Position numbers and translations under genes: made by a program
From: Primulina eburnea
Lineage: Eukaryota > Streptophyta > Magnoliopsida > Lamiales > Gesneriaceae
Reading direction: 5' to 3'
NCBI RefSeq assembly: GCF_022965805.1
Contig: NC_133104.1
Span: forward strand, 27,524,069-27,588,068
DNA: 64,000 nucleotides
Part shown: positions 47,106 through 58,204 of the stretch, one piece after another
How positions within the stretch are numbered: the first letter of the stretch is position 1
Layout: each line of letters starts with the position of its first letter
The notes under the pieces: model-generated
Database searches by the model: none
What the model saw: the letters and a program-made list of their open reading frames with translations, nothing else
Told to the model about the DNA's origin: nothing

Positions 47106-47675
47106 GTAACCTAGTTATTTAACGTTTTTATATTGCTTTTATTGCATGAAATGTTAAATTGTTTATGAGGATTGATTGGGATAAGGAAGAACCTAGAAGA
47201 ATTTAGGTTGCATGCTCTACTATAACCGGATTTAAGGGATGACATTAAAAATGATAGAAATTGAGCATAAAATATAAGCATTAATAATGCAAAGGAATGA
47301 ATTAAATCAAAATAAGAATTTTAAGGTTTTAATTAGAGAAAAAAAGCGAACCTAGGTACCGAATTGTAAATTCCAAAAACTTAAGGGGCTAAATTGCACT
47401 AGGCCGAGATTTAAGGACTAAAAAGGAATTTTTGAAGGGTCCAAGGACTGAAATTGAGATAACCAAAAATCTTAGGGAGAATTAAGGAATTTTCTAAGTT
47501 ATAGGGACAAAAATTGTAGAATTCGAAATTTTTGGGGATGAAAATACTATTAAAATGCAATTTTTTCGAGAAATATTAGGGTCCAAACACTTAATTTTTG
47601 AAAATTACGGGAAAATAATTATAGAATTTCCTTAAAGTTTCAACACGAATAGATTTGACGGTGTATTCGTCGCAG
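47106..47675 (+). other. Intron-like AT-rich spacer between gag and protease of C1
   Basis: The 570 bp begin GTAACC and end TCGCAG. Removing them would join the gag end (LIT) to RIFILGVATYALLD, the protease start, in one frame. The content resembles the non-coding body of element B. It could be a retrotransposon intron or an acquired block; see findings. Confidence 0.5.
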
Positions 47676-50348
47676 AAAGGATATTCATTCTAGGTGTAGC
47701 TACCTACGCATTGCTGGATCGAGAGCTACACACTCATTCATATCCAAGACATTCTTCAAGCGACTAAATATTATACTTGATGATATGGGATATGGCTTCA
47801 AAGTTTCTATTCCTTCCGGTGATCAAATGATCACTTCGGGCATGGTGAAGAATCTGGAGCTTCGTTTGAAAAAGATGTAGTTTGGGCAGATCTTATCATA
47901 CTCCAAATGCCTGGCATGGATTGACTATCATTGAATGGAGATTCGATAGATTTTTGGCAGAGGTCAGTGTCTATTCGACCGCCCAACGGGAAATCTTTTG
48001 TATTTTAGGCAGCGATGAACAAGCAAATGCCGCACATCATCTCCTGCATCTGTGTGAGGAAACTTACGAAGCGAGACTGCCAAGCTTTTCTAGCATGTGT
48101 TACGTCAGCACACGTTCTTGTCAGTCAGAAGCTAGAGGATGTTGAGGTCGTCAGAGACTTTCTTAGTGTCTTTCCTGAGGACGTTTCTGGCATTCCACCG
48201 GACCAAAAAGTGGAATTTGCTATTGAGTTCATGCGGGGAACTGTGCCAATTTCTAAGGCACCCTATCATCTAGCGCCCGCCGTGATGAAAGAGCTAAAGA
48301 ATCAAATTCAAGAATTGCTGGACAAGGGTTTTATTGGCCCTAGTTGTTCCCCGTGGGGCGCACCGGTATTATTCATGAAGAAAAAAGATGGTAGTATGCG
48401 TCTCTGTATTGATTATCGAGAGCTGAATAGAGTCACCATAAAAAATAAGTATCCCTTACCTAGAATCGAAGACTTATTTGATCAATTTCAAGGAGCATCG
48501 ATTTTATCAAAGATAGATCTTAGTTTGGGATACCATCAGCTGAAGAAAAAGGAGCCCGATGTTCACAACACGGATTTTAGGACTCGATATGGGCGCTATG
48601 AGTTTATGTTCATGCCTTTTGGGTTGACCAATGCGCCACGAACTTCATGGATCTCATGAATCACGTATTCAGCCGTATCTAGATCAATTCATCATAGTCT
48701 TCATTGATAACAGATTTACTCGAAGAGTCGAGAGGAGCATAGTCAGCACTTGAGAACGACGCTACAAATATTGCAAGATAGAAAGTTATTCGCTAATTAG
48801 TGCAAGTTTTGGCTCGAAAAGGTGGCGTTCTTAGGCCACATCATTTCTAGAGATGGAGTTGAAGTTGATCCAAGAAAAGTCGAGACAGTTAAAGAATGGC
48901 CAGTACCAAAGAGCGTAACCAAGATCCGTAGTTTCTTGGGTCTAGATAGCTACTAACGAAATTTCATTCAAGGTTTCTCTACTATTGCAGTATCTTTGAC
49001 CTCTTGACGAAGAAGAATGCTAAATTTGTTTGGGGATCCATATGCCAAGAGAGTTTTGAGAAGTTAAAGCGAGCTTTGACTTCAGCCCCAGTTCTGTCGA
49101 TGCCATCGGGGCAAGTAGAGTATGTTCTCTACAAGGACGCTTTGAAACTTGGTTTGGGTGCAGTTCTGATTCCAAATGACCGAGTTATAGCTTATGCATC
49201 TAGACAATTGAAGGTTCACGAGAGGAATTACCCGACTCATGACTTCGAGCTTGCAGCGGCAGTATTTGCATTGAAGATTTGGAGACATTACTTATATGGG
49301 GAGAAGTGCAAGATTTTCACCCACCATAAAATCTTGAAGTACTTTTTCGCCTAAAAAGAGTTGAATATGAGGCAAGAAGATGGTTAGAGTTGGTAAAGGA
49401 CTACGGCTGCGATATTAGCTACCATCCGAGAAAAGATAATGTAGTAGCGGACTCATTGAGTCGAAAGACATCAGTTGTTACTCAATTATCACTTCAGAGA
49501 CCATTGCAGTCCGAGATTCAGCGATTCGAGCTTGCGCTATATGCTAGGGACGAGGCCCCCAATCTTGATACTATGAAAGTTCAGTCGACTCTTAGGGATA
49601 AAATTCAAGAAGGGCAGTCTTCTGATGAGCGGTTGCAAAAGTGGAGGCTAAGAGATGAAGCTAAGGGTCGAAAGTTATATTTCTGAGGAGGATGGAATAG
49701 TTCGATATCAAGATCGACTATGGGTTCCTAGTTGCGATTCACTTCAAGAGGTTATTGTGAAGGAAGCTCACAATACGCCATAATCCATTCATCCTGGAAG
49801 CACGAAAATGTTCAAAGATCTACAATTTTTGTATTGGTGGCGAGCATGAAATGAGACATCTTGCGTTTTATATCCGAGTGTTTGACATACCATAAAGTTA
49901 AGGCTGAGCATCAGAGGCCAGCCGATAAGCTTAAGCGAGTTCCTATTCCCAAGTGGAAATAAGAAAATATTACTATGAATTTTTTTGTGGGACTGCCGAG
50001 GACTATCAAGGGATACAATGTCATATGGGTGGTATTTGATCGTCTTAAAAAATCAGCGCATTTTCTACCTATCAAAATGACATTCACCATGACACAGTAC
50101 GCAGAGCTGTATATTCGAGAGATAGTCCGACTGCATGGGATTCCAGTGTCCATCGTTTTTGAATGAGACCCGAAGTTCACATCGTCTTTCTGGAAGAGTC
50201 TATATGCAGCGATGTGGAAAAAGTAGTTATTCAGTACAACATTCAAACCTCAAAGCAATGGTCAGTCTAAAAGAGTGATTCAAATTTTGGAGGATCTACT
50301 CCGAGCATGTGTAATTGATTTCCAAAGAAGTTGGAAATCGAAGTTACC
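47676..50348 (+). pseudogene. Decayed protease-RT-RNase H-integrase of element C1, 3'-truncated
   Basis: The protease active site is shifted by a one-base deletion near 47718, after ALLD. RT is readable at 48130-48659, then frameshifts at GLTNAP; the FIDD motif near 48708-48720 is destroyed by a small deletion. RNase H is open at 49004-49354. The integrase HHCC and core (about 49770-50330) contain several stops and frameshifts. The sequence ends in the integrase core, where the minus-strand LTR at 50349 begins. Confidence 0.9.
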
Positions 50349-52888
50349 TGATACGTCTACTAATTTTTTTTTACAAGCTCATTCTCGAAAATTCATAAAT
50401 TATGCATGCATGCAACACTGATGAAAATTTCACCTTTCAAAAATAATAGTAATCATCTACCGGATGAAAATACTGAAACTTAAAAAATTAAAACAAATAT
50501 GAATGAGTAGAAATCATGATAACCAATAATATAATAAAATGAATGAGTAAAAAATATTCATGTCCACTCATATCTAATAAACGTGATGTGCGGAAGAAAT
50601 AAGGTCCTCGGTTTAACGTGCGCACATCTAACTCCGCCTACTCAGTCTTCTGCACCTCCAATCTTTTGATCAATTTGCTCACATGCATCATTCAAACCTA
50701 GTGAGTCAAAAGACTCAACACACCTGCAACATTATAATGAGAATACATTTGCATAACAAGAAACAGTGAAAAGTACTGTAATAAAATTCGTTTCATAATC
50801 TTAAAAGCGTAAACGTAAACATACCATAAAAGCATAACGTGTCAAAACACCTCATCATATCATCATATACTTGTTCTTTTTTTGATCGAATTCAGCTCAT
50901 TAGATGTGATTTTTGTATCAGATCTATCGTATCAGCTCTATTCGATTGATCCATCTACAATAACTGTGGTACCTGGAGGCGGAGACATCAGCGACAGTAT
51001 TACCCATACACTGAGCCTTGGCCTTACAGCTCATCATATACATATATCGTCAGTCACAACCAACTCCCATCACTTATCAAAATCAGGCACATACATAGTT
51101 TTTCCTTAAAATCAAGCATGCAACGTATTTTCATAGTTACATAAAAATAATATTCGTGATACATAACATTTAAAAACATGCTCAATTTTTGACCAGGGTG
51201 ATGCTAGGAATAAAAACTCGACCCTGCGTGCAAAATGACATTTTTGTCCCTTGAAACCCTAAATGACCATTTTACCTCTGGACCTAAAAATTTTGACCCG
51301 AAGACAACCAAACTCCTTAAAACACCTCAAACATAATAGTAAGAATTTCTTATACGTAAACTCGAGCCCATTCCAAAACTTATACAATTCATTTTAAAAC
51401 TTGGATCGGGGTCCCAGTTTTAACCCGAATCAACTCGAAACTTAAACGAATCTTTCTAAACTTAAACCATGACCCAACCATGCTCTACCAGCCCCTAAAC
51501 CACTTAGACCAGACCACTTAAGAGCCTCGAACAACCCCGAAATGTCGCTGAAATTTTTTGCCCTAGCCACTACACAAACCCTAGCGCCTTAAACCATGAA
51601 CCTTCGACCCTAGCCCACACGAAGCTGGATCAGCTTCGAACTAGCATACCTTAGGATGAAGACCGAGCCTAGGAAACTCTACTGGACGAACGTTAACCTC
51701 ATCTACTATCCATGCAATTCCCCGAACGCGACTCACCCGAAACAAGACCACACAAGCCCTACTCGGTTCACGCGCGAAGGCCAACCCATAGCTCATGAAC
51801 AGCCGTGGTTGTGCCCCTCCTAGACCACGACTCAACCCCATAGGGACTGCAACGTGGCTTGTATCAACACCCCTGCAGCAGATTTCCTTTCTATAGCCCG
51901 ACCTAGCCCAAGCTTCGAACTATGCTCTTACACCGGTCTGTCCTCACCATGACTCGATCATCCCTCGACTCCAGCCCTGTGACGCCACCTTATACAATTT
52001 GTACAGCTCTTAAAATCGATGCCCTAGAATCCCATTACTTTAAGTAATTGAAAACATGAGGATTTCATGACAAACCGAATGCATAAACGTGATATCATGC
52101 AAGGACCTAGAATTGTACATACATAGCACACACATCATCATATATACGACGTGAATGATGAGAAAAAGAAGATACATGGTGTGCCTTAACGTTTTTATGT
52201 TCAAAAACTCGAAGATATGCATGTAGGGCTTGCACCGGAGAGATGGGGAAGAAGCGTTTCTTGAAACTATGGAGAAAACCTAGAGGAGCTGCTGTAAATT
52301 ATTTCAAAATTCTGCTACAAGGAGAGAGGGGCAGTTGTGTACTAGGGTTAGGGTTATGGTTTGAGGGTGTAGGGTTTTAAATTGGTAATACATGCATAAA
52401 TGAGCCCTAGTCAAATTAAATGAATTTAAAAAGGGTTTTCGGCCCACTAAGCACTAAAATAAACACATCAAGCCCAAACACACTCCTGAAAAATATTTCG
52501 TTATGATACGTTTTTGAAAATATTGTCCGCACCCTCAAAAATTCATTTGAATCGATAAAATTTGCGTACCGGTTCAAAATACGGTCCGACGAGTAAATAT
52601 ATCCAACCAAGGCCCATTTTCGAAATTATCCCTAAAATACACCTTATATTAAATAATTAAAAATAATTATTCAGTAAAAATATTTTCATGATTATCCCCT
52701 GTCTCCGTTACTCGTTCGAACACGAAATGCAACTTAACCCTAATGCAAGAAACTTTAACGAGTCATGAACTAAAACACATATTCATGCAATAATCATGCA
52801 TTAATTTTTTTAAATAAAATAAAAAAAGAAATTTGATAACTTACATGCATGTGGTTCACGTGGATATTCAAATTTTCGGGATGGTACA
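50349..52888 (-). mobile_element. 3' LTR of a minus-strand C-type element (2540 bp)
   Basis: On the minus strand it starts TGTACCATCCCG at 52888, shares CACGTGAACCACATGCATG with the family C start, and ends AGTAGACGTATCA at 50349. GAGTCAAAAGACTC lies at 50703-50716. The 5' end of the parent element is missing, so the flanking TTACC (50344-50348) has no partner to compare. ORFs inside it are chance. Confidence 0.85.
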
Positions 52889-53819
52889 ATCTATCCCTCT
52901 TAAATTGAATTTCGTCCCCGAAATTCGCTTATCCTCCATAATAAAAAAGTTTAGACTCTTAATTCTAGTATCCCAATAATCAACGCTTCCGCTGCGCCAC
53001 TTTGATAAAATAAGTGGTAGGATGTCCTCATGTCTTATCAATCCTAATTAAGTTTGCCTCCAATACACTTGTTTACGAATCTCAACTTAAAACGACCTAT
53101 ATTGGCTTAGTTTTATTTTACCATCACCTTGAATATTGACTTTTCTTGAAATTCTTAGTGCTAGAAATAGAAGTCCAAACTTATCGCACTTTACTTTCCT
53201 TATACTATACCCAAGATGTTTATCACCCTATTATATGTCAACATTAAAATCCCAAAAGCATCATTTCTTAAATTTATTGAACTCACTGTATGCTAAGGCT
53301 TTAAATCCAAATATTTTCATTTATGCAGTTCAACTTAAGAGATCTTAGCACCAAAATTTATTAATCGACTTTTATCTTGGGTAATACACTTAATAGTTAA
53401 ACTTTATCTCAACCTCATAATAATATTAGCCTAACATCTTTGAATCGAATCTTTATCTTACGGCATCAAACTAACGTAACTTAACTATTTACAAGTACAT
53501 CCCAAATACAAAATTGTTGCAAATCTTAAATTTTGAGTAACGTTAATCCAAAAAACCCAAGTATACAATATTGATCTTCTACCTATATAATAAAACCCTT
53601 CTAGCATCAATTACATGCTTAAACTTCATTTTTCCCAATTAAGGCCTAAGACACTTGGACTTTCCTTATTGGAATGAATGTCGCATTCTGACGTATCCTT
53701 GATGCTTAACTAATACTAGCGTATAAAACCTAGTAAGTTATCCCATGTTTAATGTTAGACTAACTCCAATAATTCGACGTCACTAAAAATCCTTAGAATT
53801 CTTGTCACGCACACGAAAC
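52889..53819 (-). mobile_element. Non-coding internal 3' end of the minus-strand C-type element
   Basis: Contains a degraded polypurine tract (about 52889-52903) and AATTTCGTCCCCGAAATT (52908-52925). Read on the minus strand it aligns with element B 26960-27062 and about 18650-19300, for example AGAATGCGACA in both. No coding potential. It is cut at 53819 by gypsy E. Confidence 0.82.
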
Positions 53820-54797
53820 TGAAGCGTCGGTAACATCCGACATTGTTTATCAATTTTTATGAAAACAATTAAGTCTCGTAGAAAATAGTCAAAAACCAAT
53901 CTTTTTCAGAAAATTATTGTTTTACAATGACAATAGAATAAAAATTTACATCAGTAATGTGGAAGCGAAATACAAAGGAAATACAAGTTTTGACCCTGGA
54001 TTTCTTGATGCGTTCACCAGCCCCAGAATGCTCCTCGCTCTTCATAATTCACTTGTTCCATAGTCTTATCTGGGGAGAGATGTAAGGTGAGTGCTTTGGG
54101 AAACACTCAGCAAGTGAGGGCCGATCGATTTCCACAAATACATATAGAGATAATTTTAAAGTCGTCTTTTAACAGACTTTCGAAACTTATTACATTGACT
54201 TTCCATAATTGAACCGAATCAAATTCGAAATTTGAGGCAGAGATTATCAGACAATACAAAACAAATTAGAACAAATACAATACTGTTACTCATCTCATTT
54301 ACATGGTCAAATTGTCCCTCATATGTTAGTCATCTAAGGAGTTAGGCCAGAAAATAGTTTTAAACCCACTGATGGGGACCAAATATAACACAGTTTTATA
54401 CCCACTGATGGGGGCCAGACAAAATTACAATCTTTGTTCCATATCCAACTCGAATTGTAGCAGTGCATCATAGATTCAGATTTATCAAAAAGAACTTTTC
54501 GGAATATTGAAAGGAATCGACAGAATCAAAGAACATCGAAACCAGAAAGAACATATCGTACATCGATCAAGATTTTAAAATAGCATTTTTCAAAAATGGA
54601 CGCATATACAAGCATTTCATGATATATTTACACAAAGTTTAAGTTTACAAGAAAAGTACATAAAAAAACCCACTTACTGAATTTCAACGGTATAATGCGA
54701 CTCTTGCCGAACTTGGTTGTGTGAAGGTTGCTGAAACTTGGACAGGTGGTGACCGAATATTGGACAGGGCTTTCACGACGATAATGCTGACGATTAC
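53820..54797 (-). mobile_element. LTR of gypsy E, distal part (LTR continues at 57232-57787)
   Basis: Starts TGAAGCGTCGG on the plus strand, the reverse complement of a typical ...GCTTCA LTR end. It contains a GAAACACTCAGCAAGTGAGG block near 54105. Joined to 57232-57787 it gives a 1534-bp LTR whose minus-strand start is TGTGACGATTCGG at 57787. Copia 1 splits it, with an ATTAC duplication. Confidence 0.78.
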
Positions 54798-57226
54798 TGA
54801 AGGATCTTTTGCAGAGCAACTTGAGGTGCTTCAAACAAAATATTCTCCAAGAGCTGCAGTAGCTCGTGTTCTAAGAATGTAAACACCGATGAATTAGATC
54901 GAGTTTGGTATTAAACCAAGCAAAAAACACTCGAAATAATCATTCGTTAACAAACACTGATATATTTTATATCATGTGTAACTGAATAACTAAAAATAGC
55001 AGGAATCAATTGAGACATATATCAGTTCAGTTATGGTGAAAAACTGAACCGAGGGATGCTTTTACTGATTAAATCAGTTTAAAAACAATAGTTAAACAAT
55101 TAAATACACAAGATATGCTTATGAATGTTCGGAGACTTCAACTGCTCCAACGTCACCCTTTCTACCACCTTGGGCAGGATTCACTAGAAGAATTTGATTA
55201 ATTACAACAAGTGTAATAACCCACCCAGCTTAGGACTTACCTACTGCCTAACTGAATTCCTAGACTAGACTGAAGGCAGAACCTTCCAGTCAACAATTTT
55301 TTAACGTCTGTGTGTCAAAGACTACGTAAACAAGTTTATTGTCTTTGTGCAAGATTGTATTTGAGTGGTGGTGTGTGTGCGTGTGTGAGAACTGAACAAG
55401 GAATGCACCACGAAGGTGTTCTCACACACTGAGGGAAGTTAAGCTTCTAAAATAAGCTGATATGACTGAGTATTCCCTCTGGAAAAATTGTTTCTTGTAA
55501 GCTGATAAGTAAATAAGCATGCCCTTTCTTTTTTATCTTCACACACAATTGTATATTCATCTTCTTGCTGATGGTTTTGAGCTTGTATTTATAGAGGCAT
55601 TGAGACCGTACTTCAAGACTCATCACATTTGGTTGTTGCAGCTTTGAATGTGTTCCTTGGTATATGTGTCTTGACTTTTCTGACATGCCTTCAGGATTCT
55701 CTCGGCTTTAATCTTTGCTGCAACGTCCATTATTGCACCTTTGATCGTACAGATGCTTTTGTATCTTTGTGCGTAGATGGAATCCACTTAGATAAGCTTG
55801 TATAGATCTGCAACTGATTGTTTCCTAACTGTTGTTCCTCACTGTTCATCTGAACTGATCCTCAGTTGGGCTGGTGAAATCAGTTGAACTGATTTCACTC
55901 TTTCAGTTGAACTGGTCAGCTGGGTTCTTCATCAGTTGAACTCTTCATCAACTTGCCGCGCTTCTGAAGGTCTTTTGCTAAACCATCTATCAGCTGGACA
56001 ATCAGTTGAACTGTTCTTTTGATATGTCAGTTGAGCTGATTCACTTTGGTCGATCAGTTGGTGTTTTCAGTTTACATCTTTATAGCTTCAGTTTTGTCTC
56101 GTTTAACTGATCAGTTCGAAGCCTGATCAGTTCCAGCTTCCTGTGCACTAAAGTAAATCATTAGAAAAAAATAGCAAGTTTTGTTAACATAAAAATCAAT
56201 ATTGCGAACATGAAATGTTCCAACAATCTCCCCCTTTTTGATGATCACAAAAGTTGACCAGTTAAAACGATTTAAAAAAAAATGTTAAAAACATCTTTTA
56301 GTTTGTGGGATAGAAGAAATAAAAGCTCCCCCTTAACAACTGAATGAAATGATTTGAAAAGAATTTTTCAGTTTGAAGGATAATTCTAAACAAAATTCCC
56401 CCTCAGAAACTGAATTAAAAACTCCCCTTCAAAAATATAATCATTTACGCGATTAATGAAGTTTTAGTATCAATCAAGCACTTTAGGTAACAAATCTTAA
56501 GATAACAGTTCAGTTATGTGAAGGCTAGCTGGAAAATTGCTTCTTGTAAGCTGATAAGTAAATAAGTATGCCCTTTCTTTTTATCTTCACACACTCTTGT
56601 ATCTTCATCTTCTTGTTGATGGTTTTGAGCTTGTATTTATAGAGGCATTGAGATCGTACTTCAAGACTCATCACATTTGATTGTTGCAGCTTTGAATGCA
56701 TTCCTTGGTATATGTGTCTTGACTTTTCTGACATGCCTTCAGGAATCTCTTGGCTTTAATCTTTGCTGCAACGTCCATTATTATACCTTTGATTGTACAT
56801 ATGATTTTGTATCTTTGTGCATAGCTGGAATCCATTTAGATAAGCTTGTCTAGATCTGCAAATGATTGATTCCTAGCTGATGCTCCTAACTGGTCATCTG
56901 AACTGATCCTCAGTTGGGCTGGTGAACTCAGTTGAACTGGTCAGCCGTGTTCTTCATCAGTTGAACTCTTCATCAGCTAGCCGAACTTCTGAAGGTCTTC
57001 TGCTGAACCATCTATCAGCTGGACAATCAGTTGCGCTGATTCAGTTTGGTCGATCAGTTGGTGTTTTCAGTTTACGTCTTGATAGCTTCAGTTTTGGCTT
57101 GTTTAACCGATCAGTTCGAAGCCTGATCAGTTCCAGCTTCCTGCGCACTACTGTAATTCATTAGAAACAAAATAGCAAGTATTGTTAAAATAAAAATCGA
57201 GATTGCAAACATAAAATGTTCCAACA
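54798..57226 (-). mobile_element. Copia 1: Ty1/copia deletion derivative inserted in gypsy E LTR
   Basis: A full 1428-bp LTR (54798-56225, minus strand, starting TGTTGGAACATTTC) is followed by about 300 bp of internal 3' end (56226-56527, tract AAAAAGGGGGAGAT on the minus strand). A second LTR copy follows, of which only 56528-57226 remains. ATTAC lies on both sides (54793-54797 and 57227-57231), so the ends are original. All coding DNA and the promoter-distal half of the right LTR were deleted. Copia is inferred from LTR ends and tract, since no protein is left. Confidence 0.85.
55840..56130 (-). promoter_or_regulatory. Dense CAGTTG/CAACTG cluster in copia U3
   Basis: More than fifteen CAGTT/AACTG cores occur here, many as ATCAGTTGAACTGAT palindromes. 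The longest is a perfect 25-bp palindrome at 55874-55898. On the minus strand the cluster lies in the first 400 bases of the LTR, about 250 bases upstream of a TATA box (CTATAAATAC, 55586-55595). CNGTTR is the plant MYB core site. Confidence 0.6.
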
Positions 57227-57231
57227 ATTAC

Positions 57232-57787
57232 AGCATGAGATCGTCGGCACGACACTTCCTTCTTATTTCTTGCTAGTGGCGGTCGAGGGTTGCTTTTTGG
57301 GTGTGATTTATTCAGCAATATGATGCCATCTTTATAGTTGCAAAATGGCTTTCCATCTTACTCATGGTCGTCCCCCTTGAAGCACAAGAAAAGACATCAA
57401 TGTGGTCAAAGGTTATCAAAGCATCAAGGGTCACATTGATCAACTCAAGGGTTATTTCCTGCACATTAATTATTTCCATTACTTTAGCTCTTCTCCTAGC
57501 TCCATTTTTGGTTCTTTTAGGACAAGAAAGGTTGAGCTTCCTTGAGCTAAAAGATTGAGTTCATGAGCTGGGGGTTTACTCCTCAGGTGAAGACGCTTCG
57601 ATTATTGCGGTCTCTCATAGCATAAATTCCTTTTGAGTTAATCCTCGAGCTTTTGAGTTCCTCCCTCAAGCTGTGTTAGCTGAAATTTTAGGTTTATTGT
57701 TGAGTTTTATGGTTACGTTCAAAATTTTAATATTCATGTCTAGTTTTAAGGCTTATATGATTTGCTTCGAAATTCCGAATCGTCACA
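57232..57787 (-). mobile_element. LTR of gypsy E, proximal part
   Basis: Carries the minus-strand LTR start (TGTGACGATTCGG, 57787). Immediately upstream are the polypurine tract AAAAAGGGTGGGA (about 57788-57800 as its complement) and a stem-loop (57806-57825). Confidence 0.75.
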
Positions 57788-57828
57788 TCCCACCCTTTTT
57801 ATTGGAAGTTTCGTGCTCAAAACTTGGA

Positions 57829-58190
57829 TTAGCTAGATCTTTTAAAGAGATGAGGATATTGAGTGCGCATTCTTTCTTCTAACTCTCGAGTTGCTTCTCG
57901 TTCAGAATGATTTGACCACTGTATTTTGACATATTGGATTGTTCGGTGTCTGAGCACTTGATCTTTGGTGTCCACTATTCAGATAAGGACTTCTTCATAT
58001 TTCAGCTCTTCGTTCAGGTGTCCTTCGATCATTAGTGGTGCAATTTTAAGAATGTGACTCGGGTGTGGGACATATTTCCTTAGTTGTGAGACGTGGAAGA
58101 CGTTGTGAATTCTGGACATGTCTGGTGGTAATGCCAGTCGGTAGGCTGGGGTTCTTACTTTTTCCAGCATTTCGAAGGGTAATATTTTAA
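57829..58190 (-). pseudogene. C-terminal end of gypsy E polyprotein
   Basis: On the minus strand the frame reads an integrase C-terminal/chromodomain tail, with YRLALPPDMSRIHNVFHVSQ and later YVKIQWSNHSEREAT. One TGA (about 57979-57981) sits where Arg is usual, and the natural stop is TAA at 57829-57831. Everything upstream was lost at the junction with copia 2 near 58190-58205. Confidence 0.88.
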
Positions 58191-58204
58191 ATAACATCAA
58201 ATTT

